Source: DASWIG01 sp965371445
GTDB lineage: Bacteria > Acidobacteriota > Thermoanaerobaculia > Multivoradales > J023
Length of the DNA stretch: 64,000 nt
Reading direction: 5' to 3'
NCBI GenBank assembly: GCA_965371445.1
Contig: CBDUYN010000033.1
Location: 3,276 to 67,275, forward strand
Below the pieces are notes generated by a model. It had not been told where the DNA came from. It did no database searches and was given only the letters and a program-made list of their open reading frames with translations. The position numbers were made by a program, and so were the translations under genes. Shown piece by piece: positions 8,832 to 18,358 of this stretch (positions within the stretch are counted from its first letter, which is position 1; each line of letters opens with the position of its first letter).

Positions 8832-9908
8832 ATGAGCGGCGAGCCGGAAGCTCCCAGCTGCCCGGGGGCTCTCGACGCGGAGGTCGCCCTGGCCGCCGTG
8901 CTCAGGGAGGAGCTCCTGCGCCTGGAAGGCCTGGAGGTGGGATTTGAGAACGCTCCGGGGCCCAGGAGCTCCTCGTCTCTCGTCCGGGTGCTGCGTGGCG
9001 TGAGCTTCCACCTGCGGCGCGGCGAGTGCTTTGCCCTGGTGGGGGAGTCGGGCTGCGGCAAGACCCTGACGGCCCTGGCGGTGCTCGGTCTCCTGCCTTC
9101 CGGCGCCCGCCTCCTCGACGGCTCGATCCACCTCGCGGGGACCGGGGAGCTGACACGCCTCGACGAGCGCCGCCGGCGCGAGCTGCGCGGGCGGCGGATG
9201 GCCATGGTCTTCCAGGAGCCGTCGAGCGCTTTGAATCCCGTGCTGACGATCGGCTTCCAGATCGCCGAGGTGCTCGTCGTCCACCGCCGGCTTTCGCGCC
9301 GGCAGGCGGCGCGGCGCGTCGAGGAGCTGCTCGAGCAGGTGGCGATGCCGGAGCCGCGGCGGCGGATGTCGATGTATCCCCACGAGCTTTCCGGAGGCCT
9401 CAGCCAACGCGCCATGCTCGCCCTCGCTCTGGCCGCGGAGCCCGACCTCCTGATCGCCGACGAGCCCACGACGGCACTCGACATGACGATTCAGGCACAG
9501 ATCCTGGAGCTCATCGACCGTCTGCGGCGCGAGCTCGGGCTCACCGTGCTTCTCATCACCCACGACCTCGGCATCGTGGCGCAATGCGCCGACCGGGCGG
9601 CGGTGATGTACGCCGGCGAGGTGGTGGAAGAGGCGCCGGTCCCGACGCTGTTCGGCGCTCCGGCCCATCCCTACACCCGAGCGCTTCTTGGCGCCGTACC
9701 CCGGCTCGGCTGCGGCGGGCAGGAGATGGCGCGGCCGATCGCCGGGCAGGTGCCGGAGCCCGGGGCCCTGCCCGGCGGCTGCAGCTTCCACCCGCGGTGC
9801 CCCGAAGCGCTTCCGGCCTGCCGGCACGATCCGCCCGGCGTCTACGAGACGGGACCGGAGCGGCGCGTGAGGTGTTTTCTGTACGCGAAGCGTGGAGCGC
9901 CGCCATGA
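8832..9908 (+). CDS. Oligopeptide/dipeptide ABC transporter ATP-binding protein, OppD/DppD type
   Basis: 358 residues. ATP-binding subunit of a peptide importer. Visible: Walker A GESGCGKT, Q-loop MVFQEPSSALNPVL, signature LSGGLSQRAMLALALA, Walker B LLIADEPTTALD, switch His in LLITHDLGIVAQ, and the C-terminal oligopeptide-transporter tail HPYTRALLGAVP then GCSFHPRCPEALPACR, whose Cys residues can bind an iron-sulfur cluster in this family. The ATG at 8832 was chosen; a further in-frame ATG at 8796 is possible. It is divergent from the cyclase-like gene and overlaps the next ATPase by 4 bases. No permease or binding protein is nearby. Confidence 0.9.
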   Translation: MSGEPEAPSCPGALDAEVALAAVLREELLRLEGLEVGFENAPGPRSSSSLVRVLRGVSFHLRRGECFALVGESGCGKTLTALAVLGLLPSGARLLDGSIHLAGTGELTRLDERRRRELRGRRMAMVFQEPSSALNPVLTIGFQIAEVLVVHRRLSRRQAARRVEELLEQVAMPEPRRRMSMYPHELSGGLSQRAMLALALAAEPDLLIADEPTTALDMTIQAQILELIDRLRRELGLTVLLITHDLGIVAQCADRAAVMYAGEVVEEAPVPTLFGAPAHPYTRALLGAVPRLGCGGQEMARPIAGQVPEPGALPGGCSFHPRCPEALPACRHDPPGVYETGPERRVRCFLYAKRGAPP

Positions 9909-10909
9909 GCTCAACGGAGAGGCCCCTTGTCGAGGCGCGCGAGCTCGTCCGTTCGTTCCTCTGGCGCGCTCCCCTCGGGCGGACGCGGCGCCTGGTGGCG
10001 GTCGACCGGGTCGACCTCGAAGTCGGCCACGGCGAATGCCTGGGCCTGGTGGGCGAGTCCGGGAGCGGCAAGACCACGCTCGGACTCTTGCTGGCCCGAC
10101 TCCTCGAGCCCGATTCCGGGACGATTCGCTTCGCGGGCGTTGACCTGCTGGCGGCGCGCGGCGCCAACCTGCGGCACCTCCGCCGGCGTCTGCAGATGGT
10201 TTTCCAGGATTCCGCCGCGGCGTTTGACCCACGGTGGCGGGTGGGCGAGATCTTGGCCGAGCCGCTGCGGCTTCACCAGCTCGCCGCTCCCGGCGAAGAG
10301 GCGGAGAGGGTCCGATCGCTCCTGGCCGACGTCGGGCTTGGCGAATCGGTCCTCGCTCGCTACCCTCATCAGCTCTCGGGCGGGCAGCGCCAGCGCCTGG
10401 CGGTCGCCCGCGCCCTCGCCTTGGAGCCGCAGCTCCTGGTGCTCGACGAACCCGTGGCGGCGCTCGACGTCTCGGTTCAGGCACAGATCCTGCATCTACT
10501 CCAGGAGCTGAGACGGCGCCTCGGGCTGGCGATGGTCTTCATCTCCCACGATCTGGCGGTGGTGGAGCAGATCGCCGAGCGGGTCGCCGTGCTCTATCTC
10601 GGCCGCGTGGTGGAGGTGGGGCCGCGCGAGGAGATCTTTCGCCAGCCTCTCCATCCCTACACCGCGAGCTTGCTCGCGTCGGTGCCGGTGGCCGATCCCC
10701 GGCACCGGCGGCCGGCCGCGGCCCTCCAGGGGGAGATCCCCAGCCCCCTGGATCCGCCGCTTGGCTGTCGCTTCCACCCGCGCTGTCCGATCGCCCGGGC
10801 GCGGTGCCGTAGCGAGGAGCCGGAGCTCCTTGGGGGCGAGCGGCGCAGCGGCGCAGCCTGCCACTACCCCGGGGAGATGACGGTTCCGGCGAACGACGGT
10901 CGAGGGTAG
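9905..10909 (+). CDS. Oligopeptide/dipeptide ABC transporter ATP-binding protein, OppF/DppF type
   Basis: 334 residues; the ATG overlaps the stop of the upstream ATPase (ATGA), so the pair is translationally coupled and should form the ATPase heterodimer. Motifs: Walker A GESGSGKT, Q-loop MVFQDSAAAFDPRW, signature LSGGQRQRLAVARALA, Walker B LLVLDEPVAALD, His switch FISHDLAVVEQ, and tail HPYTASLLASVP with CRFHPRCPIARARC. Both ATPases are intact, yet the usual OppA, OppB and OppC genes are missing on either side, so the partners must be encoded elsewhere. Confidence 0.9.
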   Translation: MSSTERPLVEARELVRSFLWRAPLGRTRRLVAVDRVDLEVGHGECLGLVGESGSGKTTLGLLLARLLEPDSGTIRFAGVDLLAARGANLRHLRRRLQMVFQDSAAAFDPRWRVGEILAEPLRLHQLAAPGEEAERVRSLLADVGLGESVLARYPHQLSGGQRQRLAVARALALEPQLLVLDEPVAALDVSVQAQILHLLQELRRRLGLAMVFISHDLAVVEQIAERVAVLYLGRVVEVGPREEIFRQPLHPYTASLLASVPVADPRHRRPAAALQGEIPSPLDPPLGCRFHPRCPIARARCRSEEPELLGGERRSGAACHYPGEMTVPANDGRG

Positions 10910-11016
10910 ACGAGCGGAGGGAAACAAGTAACATTTGCGGCGGATTTTCGTAGCATCACCGAAGCCAATCCTGCCTCGCGCGCAGACGGCGACATCCCTC
11001 GGCCTTGCCGGGGAGA

Positions 11017-11035
11017 GGCCGGCGAAAAGCCGGCC
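11017..11035. repeat. GC-rich hairpin upstream of the TolC-like gene
   Basis: GGCCGGC / GCCGGCC stem around a GAAAA loop, in the 173-base gap between the ABC ATPase pair and the TolC-family gene. There is no U-tract on either strand, so it is either a factor-dependent end or a leader structure. Confidence 0.4.
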
Positions 11036-11082
11036 GGGCCGTCCGAGCACGGGAGCCTAGCACGCAGAAATGGAGCTTTAGC

Positions 11083-12735
11083 ATGAATCGACCGATGAGG
11101 ATGACCGTATCGATCGCCCTGGGCCTTACCCTGCTGGCGGGGCTGCCCGCCGCCGCCCAGGAGGTCGGTGCCGCCGAGTTGCGCAAGCTGCCGACGACGA
11201 TCGACGGTTTCAGCGGGGAGACCCCCGATACCCGCAGCCTGGTTCAGATCCTTGGCATGGAGCGCGCCGGAGAGCAGGTCGACCTGACCCTCGACCAGGT
11301 GATCACCCTGGCGCTGCAACGCAACCTGACGCTCGTCGTCCAGCGCTACGAGCGCAGCCGCTCGATCCTGGGGATCGAGGAGAACGAAGGCATCTACGAC
11401 TTCAACCTGCAGGTCGATGTCTTCTCGAGCGAGAGCACGAGTCCCCAAAGCTCCGACCTCGATAACACCGGCGGTGCCGCGTTGACCAGCGAGAGGCAGC
11501 GTGGAAACGTCAGCGCCTCGCGGCTCCTGCCGATCGGCGGTACGCTGAGCGCCTCGTTCAACAACCAGCGGTCGGCCTCCAACAACCAGTTTTTTCTGTT
11601 CAACCCTCGCTTCAGCTCCTCTCTCGACTTCCGGTACGACCAGCCGCTGTTGCGAAACCGCGGCCGTACCGTCACCGAGCAGAACATCGTCGTCGCCCGC
11701 ACCAACGCCGCGATCAGCCGCGAGACCTTCCAGACCCAGGTGGAGACGATCATCCAGCGGGCCTCCGACGGCTATTGGAACCTGATCGAGGCGATCGAGC
11801 AGCTGAAGGTGGCCGAGGAGAGCCGGAAGCTCGCCGAAAACCTCCACGAGATGAACCGGATCCAGGTCGAAGTCGGCACCATGGCCCCCCTGGAGATGGT
11901 CCAGAGCGAGGCCGGTGTCGCGAGCCGCAAGGAGGAGATCATCACGCGGCGCGCCCAGGTCGACGACCAGGCCGACGTGCTGCGCCGGTTGATCAACCTG
12001 GAGCCGGGGCCGGCCTGGGACATCCCGATCGTCCCGGTGACGGCGCCTGAGGTGGAGCACAAGAGCGTCGACCTGGAGAAAGCGGTCGAGACCGCTTTGA
12101 AGAGCCGTCCCGACGTCAGGAGCATGAAGCTCCAGAACGAAACCCTGGAGCTCCGGGCCCGGGTCGCCGGGAGCCGCAAGAAACCGCGCCTCGACCTGAC
12201 GGCCACCTACAGCTACTCGGGTGAAGACGGCAGGTTCGTCAACCCGGAGACGGGCGAGATCATCGACAATGACCTCTCCGACGCCATCGGACAGATCATC
12301 GACCGGGATTTCGACGGCTGGTCGGTCGCCGTGACCTACGGCGTACCGATCGGCAACCGCCAGGCCCGCGCCGCCTCCGCCGCGGCCGACATGGCCGTCG
12401 ACCAGGGAGAGGTCGAGCTTCAGGACCTCGAGCTCCAGGTGCTGACCGAGGTGCGCAGCGCCGCCCGCGCCCTCGAATCGGCCGCGGAACGTATCGAGTC
12501 GGCCAAGGTCTCGAGCCGCCTCAACCGGAAGAACTACGAGGCCGAGCAGAAGCGCTACGAGAACGGTCTTTCCACCAGCTTCGAGGTGCTTCAGATCCAG
12601 GAAGACTTCAGCGAGGCCAAGAGCCGCGAGGTCAGCGCCATCCTCGCCTACCGGCGGGCGCAGGTCGCCTACTACCGGTCGACCGGAAAGCTCCTCGAGA
12701 AGTACAACGTCGAATTGAGCGACGACGCAGAGTAG
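11083..12735 (+). CDS. TolC-family outer membrane efflux protein
   Basis: 550 residues with a signal peptide (MNRPMRMTVSIALGLTLLAG, cleavage near AAAQ, about 26). The mature part has the OEP repeat structure: TLDQVITLALQRNLTLVVQR near the N-terminus, long helices (RASDGYWNLIEAIEQLKVAE) and a second repeat with VEVALKSRP-like and VTYGVPIGNRQARAA sequences, ending with SFEVLQIQEDFSEAKSREV. TolC proteins form trimeric channels for efflux pumps or type I secretion. The ATG at 11083 gives an immediate signal peptide. No membrane-fusion or inner-membrane pump gene is adjacent. Confidence 0.85.
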   Translation: MNRPMRMTVSIALGLTLLAGLPAAAQEVGAAELRKLPTTIDGFSGETPDTRSLVQILGMERAGEQVDLTLDQVITLALQRNLTLVVQRYERSRSILGIEENEGIYDFNLQVDVFSSESTSPQSSDLDNTGGAALTSERQRGNVSASRLLPIGGTLSASFNNQRSASNNQFFLFNPRFSSSLDFRYDQPLLRNRGRTVTEQNIVVARTNAAISRETFQTQVETIIQRASDGYWNLIEAIEQLKVAEESRKLAENLHEMNRIQVEVGTMAPLEMVQSEAGVASRKEEIITRRAQVDDQADVLRRLINLEPGPAWDIPIVPVTAPEVEHKSVDLEKAVETALKSRPDVRSMKLQNETLELRARVAGSRKKPRLDLTATYSYSGEDGRFVNPETGEIIDNDLSDAIGQIIDRDFDGWSVAVTYGVPIGNRQARAASAAADMAVDQGEVELQDLELQVLTEVRSAARALESAAERIESAKVSSRLNRKNYEAEQKRYENGLSTSFEVLQIQEDFSEAKSREVSAILAYRRAQVAYYRSTGKLLEKYNVELSDDAE

Positions 12736-12778
12736 CCCGCCGAGGGCTTCGGAGCCGGCGCTAGGCGTGCCGGAGTGT

Positions 12779-12809
12779 CCGTTTTCGGGAATGCGGGTCC
12801 CGAAAACGG
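12779..12809. terminator. Bidirectional hairpin between convergent genes
   Basis: Perfect 12-bp stem CCGTTTTCGGGA / TCCCGAAAACGG with a 7-base loop, centred between the stops of the TolC-like gene (12735) and the VWFA gene (12829). Its A/T-rich internal stretch and position suit a shared terminator, though no long U-tract follows. Confidence 0.6.
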
Positions 12810-12828
12810 CACACGGTACGGCCTGGAT

Positions 12829-14529
12829 TCAGCGCGTGTTGCCGACCCGCACGGCCTGGCGCACGATCGCCGTTTCTCCCGAAAGGTCGTCGCGGACCCC
12901 GACCGCCACGTAGTGCACGCCGGGTCGCATCAGGAGCGCCGCCGTGTAGGAGACGTCTTGCCGGAGGACCTGCTCGACGGCGTGGTCGGGAATCTCGAGC
13001 GGCAGGGGCACCCCCTCCAGAGGCGACGTCGCGCCCTCTTCGTCGATCACCGCCAGGACCAGGCGCAGCCGTCCCAGGTGGACGCCCTCTTTCGGCACCA
13101 GGGTGACACGCCGGAAGGGGACCGAGACCTGGATGGGGAGGAGGTAATTCCCGTCGTCCTGAGGCTGCAAAGGCGCGAAGTCGAGACGCACCTCGAGTGG
13201 ATTCGTGCCGCCACCGAACCGCAGAGCCGCCAAGACGCCTTCCGTCAACCGCGCCTCGAACGTCTTGTCGCGGTAGCTCGTCCGGTGGCGTACCTGAAGA
13301 CCCTTGCCTTTCACTCGGACTTCGATCGAATGCCGGCGTCCGTCGCCGGTGTGGCCCGGCGAGTAGCCCAGGGAGTAGTAGTTGCTGAAGTCACGACCCA
13401 TGCGCTCGAGGGCACCGGCCAGGTTGTTGGTGTTCATCGAGGCCAGGCCCCCGGTGTCCTCGGCCATCACCTGGAGCGTTTCCTGGTAGTTGAAGTCGCG
13501 TGTGAAGTCGACGTCGATCATCGAGCCGCCCGTCGCGTCGGAACGGAACTCGGCCGACAGCGAGGAGTGCGATCGAAGGCCCGCCGCTTCGAGCGTGTAA
13601 AACGTCACCCGGTTGGCGTTGGCCGAGGAGATGAGCTCGCGAAAGCGGGTCCGGGCGCTGTAGCGCTTGGCCAGCATGCGGCCGGCGGAGGAGTCGCCGA
13701 AGCGCAGGTCGAGCAGGTAGAAAAGATCGGCGCCGGCTTCCATCGGCACGCCGTCGCTGACGTGGAGCATGGCCTTGCGTCCGGGAAGCCCGGCGAGCGG
13801 ACCCACGAGATCCTTTAAACCCTCGATCGAACGGTTGAGGTTGTTGAAGACCTCCTTGGCGTAGAAGTCGACGAAGGGCTCGGCGTCCCGAAAGCTCTTG
13901 GCCGAATCGAGGAGCTTGATGACCCGGCGGCGCTCCGCCTCCGCCTGGACGGCGAAGCCGGTCAGCTCTTCGAGCTCGTCGAGCGCGTCGTAGACCGCGT
14001 TCAGGTCCCGGGTGAAGGGCTGGCGGACGTGGAGCGTCCGGTCAAAAGTCACCACCATGACCCGGTCGTCCGCCTTCAACCTCTCCGCCAGGAAGCGCCG
14101 CACGGCGCGGACCGCACGCTCGCGGCTGAAGACCTTCAAATATACGTTGTCGAAGTAGAGGATGAGGTAGAGCCGTTGGTCCTCCGGCACCGCGGTCGTG
14201 ACGTCGGAGGCCGTCACACCTTCGGGCTCGTCGAGGAGCGCCACGGCCCGCTCGCCGGTCGAGAGCGTGGGTCCGCGTCCGTCGACGGCGTAGAAGTTCG
14301 TGATCTCGACCGGGTGGCCGTCCTCCAAGAGCTTGAAGTCGGAGGCCTTGAGGCCGGTCACCGGTTGGCCCTCGCGGTCGGTCACGAAGACCTCGACGTT
14401 GACGACGTTGACGTTCAACGCTTCGAAAAAGAGCCTTCCCGGCTCCTCGCTTTCGTCCTGGCTCCGGCCCGGCGCCACGATGGCTAAGCCGAAGGCGAAA
14501 GCCAACGGAATCATGCTTCGGATGCTCAT
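12829..14529 (-). CDS. Secreted VWFA-related Acidobacterial-domain protein
   Basis: 566 residues from the ATG at 14529 (GGAG seven bases upstream; an in-frame ATG at 14550 is weaker). A signal peptide (MIPLAFAFGLAIVAPGRS) is followed by VNVVNVEVFVTDREGQPVTG and FKLLEDGHPVEITNFYAV, the start pattern of the VWFA-related Acidobacterial domain, then a VWA-like domain (YLILYFDNVYLKVFSRERA, LPGRKAMLHVSDGVPM, LGYSPGHTGDGRRHSIEVRV). Function of the family is unknown. It is the last gene of a minus-strand set: two CRTAC1-like proteins, a TPR lipoprotein and this one. Confidence 0.85.
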   Translation of the reverse strand: MSIRSMIPLAFAFGLAIVAPGRSQDESEEPGRLFFEALNVNVVNVEVFVTDREGQPVTGLKASDFKLLEDGHPVEITNFYAVDGRGPTLSTGERAVALLDEPEGVTASDVTTAVPEDQRLYLILYFDNVYLKVFSRERAVRAVRRFLAERLKADDRVMVVTFDRTLHVRQPFTRDLNAVYDALDELEELTGFAVQAEAERRRVIKLLDSAKSFRDAEPFVDFYAKEVFNNLNRSIEGLKDLVGPLAGLPGRKAMLHVSDGVPMEAGADLFYLLDLRFGDSSAGRMLAKRYSARTRFRELISSANANRVTFYTLEAAGLRSHSSLSAEFRSDATGGSMIDVDFTRDFNYQETLQVMAEDTGGLASMNTNNLAGALERMGRDFSNYYSLGYSPGHTGDGRRHSIEVRVKGKGLQVRHRTSYRDKTFEARLTEGVLAALRFGGGTNPLEVRLDFAPLQPQDDGNYLLPIQVSVPFRRVTLVPKEGVHLGRLRLVLAVIDEEGATSPLEGVPLPLEIPDHAVEQVLRQDVSYTAALLMRPGVHYVAVGVRDDLSGETAIVRQAVRVGNTR

Positions 14530-14573
14530 GGTGTTTCTCCGGGGTGTCATGTCCTAGCCCACGTTGAACACAG

Positions 14574-16604
14574 CTAGGGTGCAAGGATTTCCTGGGGAGA
14601 TTTCGCCTCCCACACCTCGCCGCGCTCGAATGCGGCGAGGCGGGCGCGTCCGAGCTCGACGTAGGCCCGGGCGCCGGCCGCCTCGTCCTCGGTGAGGACC
14701 TCCTTCTGGAGCTCGGCGGCCTCGTCGAAGCGTCCCGCCGCGGCGTAGGCGAGGGCGAGGGCCTGGCGCACGGCGACGTCGTCGGACTCGGCGCGCAGCC
14801 GTTCGGCGATTTGTGTCGCCAGCTCGCCGTCGCGGACGGCCGCGTCGGGCGCGGTCGCCAGGAGCCGGATCTGGAGGAGCGCGAATCCGGCGTGGCGGGA
14901 GAAGGCCTTGAGCGCCTCCTGGAGCTTGATCCGTGCCTCGCCGTAGCGCTCCGCCAGGACCAGCGCCACGATCTGGCCGCGGCGGGCCCCGTCGTGGCGC
15001 GGTGCCTCCGCGATCACCCAATCGAACTCGTCGACAGCTTCCGTGAAGCGTCCGACGTGGCCGAGGGTCGAGGCCAGGGCGAAACGCGTCTCCAGGTCGG
15101 CGGGCCGCAGCTCCAGGGCGTCGCGAAAGCCCTTTACGGCGGCCTCGAAGTCGCCCTCGCGGGCGGCTTGGCGGGCCGCGTCGCCCGCCGCGGCGGCACG
15201 CTCGGCATCGCTCATGGGGAGGGCAACGGCTGTGGCACGCTCGCTCGCCGCGCGCTCACTCTGGCCGAGAAAGTCGAGGGCTTCCGCGAAGCGTAGCCGC
15301 AGAGTCCGCTCCTCGGGAGCCGCCGCGACGGCGCGCTCGAAGTCGGCGACCGCCTCTTCGCCGCGTCCGAGGTTGACGAGCGCCGTCGCCCGCTTCTCCA
15401 GCACCGCCGGCGCCCACTCCGGCTCGAGCTCGATCAGGCGGTCGTATTGGGCCAAGGCCTCGTCGAAACGGCCGGCCCGCCCCAGCGCGTTGCCGGCGAG
15501 GAGCAGGATGTCGGGCTGATCGGCCACCTCGGCGAGCGACTGGAGGTAGCGCTCCAGGATCTCCGCCTCGCGGCCCTGGAGCGCGGCGTAGCCGGCCAGG
15601 GCGCGCAGCATTCCCGCCCGCTCCGAGCGGTCTTTGTCCTCGTCGCCCGTCGTCGCTCTGAGAAGGGCCTCCTCGAACGCCTGGGTGGCGCTCTTGAGGT
15701 CCCCCATACGCTGGAGGCTCAGCCCCAGGCCACGATAGGCGCGGAAGCTCGCCGGGTCGCGCTCCAGCGCGGCCCGAAACGACGCGACGGCGTCGCCGTA
15801 GCGCCTGTCGTCCATGGCCTCGGCACCCTGCACCATGTAGAACTGGACGCTCTCGGCCAGGCTGGCGAGCGGATTGATCAGCGGATCGACGATCCGGGTC
15901 GGCACGTCGCCGCTCCTGGCCAGATGCTCGCGGGCCTCTTCCAGCCGTCCCAGGTTGCGGTACGACTGGGCCAGCGCGTAGTGCAGGCTGTCGGCCTGCG
16001 GCTCGAGCGCGAGGGCGCGCTCGAAGTGGCCGACCGCCGCCTCGTCGTCGCCGAGGGCGGCGGCGGCCTTGGCCAGTCCCGCGTAGGCCGCCGCGACTCC
16101 CGGGTCGCCCTCGAGGGACTTCTCGAAGGCGGCGCGGGCGTCCTCGTAGCGGGCCAGGTCGAGATGGCTGCGGCCCAGCCGCAGGACGGCGGGCAGGAAG
16201 CCCGGCTCGAGGACGAGCGATTTCTCGTAGAGCTCCACGGCCTCGGCCAGGTTGCCCCGGATCATCTCGAGGTAGCCCAGGAGATAGTGCCAGCGGTAGT
16301 CGTCGGGGGCGAGGCGCCCGGCGTTTCGAAACGAGGCGCCGGCCGGCTCGAGGAGCTCGTAGGTCATGTAGAGGAGCCCCAGGTCGGCGAAGGCCTCGGC
16401 GATCTCGGCCGGGTCGGCGTCCGCTTGCCGGAGCCGCTCGTCGAGAGCGGCCCGCTCGCGGACGAGCTGCTCGCGGACGCTCTCTTCCGCGGCGCTCAGG
16501 TCGAGCGCCGGCAAAGGCTCGACCTCAAAAGCGGCGTCTTTCCCCTCGGGTCCGGCGCAGCCGGCCAGCAGGAGCAAAAGCAGGAATCGTGCTGGGGATT
16601 TCAT
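14574..16604 (-). CDS. TPR-repeat lipoprotein
   Basis: 676 residues. The signal peptide ends in a lipobox (LLLLLAGC, Cys at about 15), so it is likely membrane-anchored outside the cytoplasm. It then runs as repeated ~34-residue TPR units over nearly the whole length (for example YRWHYLLGYLEMIRGNLAEA, FLPAVLRLGRSHLDLARYED, AAAYAGLAKAAAALGDDEAA, SFRAYRGLGLSLQRMGDLKS). TPR scaffolds bind partner proteins. The start codon overlaps the stop of the upstream CRTAC1-like gene by 4 bases, and the VWFA gene follows 44 bases downstream, so the four products probably act together. Confidence 0.9.
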   Translation of the reverse strand: MKSPARFLLLLLLAGCAGPEGKDAAFEVEPLPALDLSAAEESVREQLVRERAALDERLRQADADPAEIAEAFADLGLLYMTYELLEPAGASFRNAGRLAPDDYRWHYLLGYLEMIRGNLAEAVELYEKSLVLEPGFLPAVLRLGRSHLDLARYEDARAAFEKSLEGDPGVAAAYAGLAKAAAALGDDEAAVGHFERALALEPQADSLHYALAQSYRNLGRLEEAREHLARSGDVPTRIVDPLINPLASLAESVQFYMVQGAEAMDDRRYGDAVASFRAALERDPASFRAYRGLGLSLQRMGDLKSATQAFEEALLRATTGDEDKDRSERAGMLRALAGYAALQGREAEILERYLQSLAEVADQPDILLLAGNALGRAGRFDEALAQYDRLIELEPEWAPAVLEKRATALVNLGRGEEAVADFERAVAAAPEERTLRLRFAEALDFLGQSERAASERATAVALPMSDAERAAAAGDAARQAAREGDFEAAVKGFRDALELRPADLETRFALASTLGHVGRFTEAVDEFDWVIAEAPRHDGARRGQIVALVLAERYGEARIKLQEALKAFSRHAGFALLQIRLLATAPDAAVRDGELATQIAERLRAESDDVAVRQALALAYAAAGRFDEAAELQKEVLTEDEAAGARAYVELGRARLAAFERGEVWEAKSPQEILAP

Positions 16605-18358
16605 TCGGCGGTCTCCGCGAGAGCGCGTCCTTCGCCCTGGCGCAGGGTCGTGTAGCGCGCTGTCGCCACGGGAGGGAATTCTTCCACAGATCCGCCGGTC
16701 CAGCGTACCCGGACGGCCTCGATCCGCTCCTCGCTTCCCAGGGCGAAGACGAGCCGCGGATCCGACGCCGAGGCGTAGCTGCCGTCGCTCGCCACGCGGC
16801 CGTGGCGCGGCGGCCCTGCCGCGAGGACGAGCGTCACCTCAGCGCCCAGGGCGTCGCGGCCGGCTCCCTGCCCGGTCACGAGGCGTAGGCCCACCCAGCG
16901 TCCGCCCGGGGCCGCCGGATTGACCAGGAGCCGCACGGGCCCGTTGTTGTTCGCGACGAGCAGGTCGAGGTCGCCGTCGCCGTCGACGTCGCCGGCCGCC
17001 GTCCCCCGGCTCGACTCCGAGAGGGAGAAGACGGGTCCCGCCTCGCCGCTCACGTCGCGGAAGCGAGCCTCCTGGCCGGCGCCGGCGCCAAGGTTTCTGA
17101 GCAGCTGGTTGGTCTCGTGGAACGGAAAGGGATCGCCGCGGGTCACGAGCGACGCGATCGTCTGGACGGCGCCGTTGGCCACGAAAAGGTCCAGCCAGCC
17201 GTCGCCGTCGTAGTCGAGGAAAACGGTGCCGAAGCCGGTGTGGATGCGGCTCGGGCCGCCGAGCCCGGCCGCCGCGGTGGCGTCCTCGAAGAGGCCGTCG
17301 CCGCGGTTGCGGTAGAGGGTGTGGGTCTCGACCACCAGGTGGGCGAGAAAAAGGTCGGCGTCGCCGTCGCGATCGTAGTCCGCGACGCCGATGCCCATGG
17401 TCGCCTCCGACTTGCCGGCACCGTTCAGGGCCGTCCCCGAGAGGAGCCCGTCCTCGACGAAGGTGACTCGGCCGTCCACGCCGCCACCGCGGTTGCGCCA
17501 CAGGTGGTTGGGACCGGCGTCGTTGCCGACGTAGAGGTCGACGGCGCCGTCCGCGTCGAGGTCGACGGCGACGGCGCCCAGGGCGCGGCCGGGCTCGGCG
17601 ACGACGAGGCCGGCGGCCTCGGTCACGTCCTCGAAAGTCCCGTCGCCGCGATTGTGTAGCAGCCGGTCCGCTTCGCCCGGGAACAAAACGGCGCCACAGT
17701 AGTCGAGGCCGCCGCTCGGGTTGACACAGCGCCGGGCGTCCGTCGTGTGGTCGTAGACGAGATAGTTGCCGACAAAAAGGTCGAGCCAGCCGTCGCCGTC
17801 GAAGTCGAAAAAGGTCGCCGGCACGCTCCAGCGCTCGTCGCCGGCGCCGGCGATTGCGGTCACGTCTTCGAAGGTGCCGTCGCCGCGGTTCCTCAGCAGC
17901 CGGTTGGGACCGAAGTTGGTGACGTAGAGGTCGACCCGGCCGTCGTTGTCGTAGTCCCCCGTCGCCACGCCCATGCCGTAGCCCGTGCCCACGTCCCCGC
18001 TTCGTGCCGTCACGTCGACGAAGCGCGGCTCGCCGCCCGGAACGGTTTCGTTGCGGAAAAGCCGGTCGGTGCGCACCGGTGTGGACGCCGGGGCGAGCTG
18101 GGTGCCCTGGACAAGGTAGACGTCGAGGTCGCCGTCGCCGTCCGCGTCGAAGAGGGCGGCGCCAGGGCCCATGAGCACCGCCATGTGGTACTCGCCGAAC
18201 ATGCCGTTGTGGTGAACGAAGTCGAGGCCTGACGCGGCGGTGGCGTCGACGAAGAGCTCGGTTCGTCTCTCGGGCTCGGGAGCGGAGACCGGAGCCTCGT
18301 CGGGGACGCCGCAGCCGGCGAGGAAGAGGAAGGCGAACAGAGCTCGGAATGTGCTCAG
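16601..18358 (-). CDS. CRTAC1-like lipoprotein with FG-GAP/VCBS repeats and ASPIC/UnbV domain; probable CTG start
   Basis: 585 residues if it starts at CTG 18358. The first in-frame ATG (18202) would cut off the signal peptide and the first repeat. Reading upstream in frame gives (M)STFRALFAFLFLAGCGVPDE, a good lipoprotein signal with lipobox LAGC, then ELFVDATAASGLDFVHHNGM, matching the N-terminus of the neighbouring paralogue. The CTG overlaps the TGA of the preceding gene and has GGGAGGGA upstream. The body has repeats with Ca-binding-like DxDGDGxxD loops (DADGDGDLDVYLVQ, DFDGDGWLDLFVGN). The C-terminal ASPIC/UnbV domain (GRWVGLRLVTGQGAGRDALG) is typical. Probably exported; role unknown. 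Confidence 0.8.
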   Translation of the reverse strand: MSTFRALFAFLFLAGCGVPDEAPVSAPEPERRTELFVDATAASGLDFVHHNGMFGEYHMAVLMGPGAALFDADGDGDLDVYLVQGTQLAPASTPVRTDRLFRNETVPGGEPRFVDVTARSGDVGTGYGMGVATGDYDNDGRVDLYVTNFGPNRLLRNRGDGTFEDVTAIAGAGDERWSVPATFFDFDGDGWLDLFVGNYLVYDHTTDARRCVNPSGGLDYCGAVLFPGEADRLLHNRGDGTFEDVTEAAGLVVAEPGRALGAVAVDLDADGAVDLYVGNDAGPNHLWRNRGGGVDGRVTFVEDGLLSGTALNGAGKSEATMGIGVADYDRDGDADLFLAHLVVETHTLYRNRGDGLFEDATAAAGLGGPSRIHTGFGTVFLDYDGDGWLDLFVANGAVQTIASLVTRGDPFPFHETNQLLRNLGAGAGQEARFRDVSGEAGPVFSLSESSRGTAAGDVDGDGDLDLLVANNNGPVRLLVNPAAPGGRWVGLRLVTGQGAGRDALGAEVTLVLAAGPPRHGRVASDGSYASASDPRLVFALGSEERIEAVRVRWTGGSVEEFPPVATARYTTLRQGEGRALAETAE

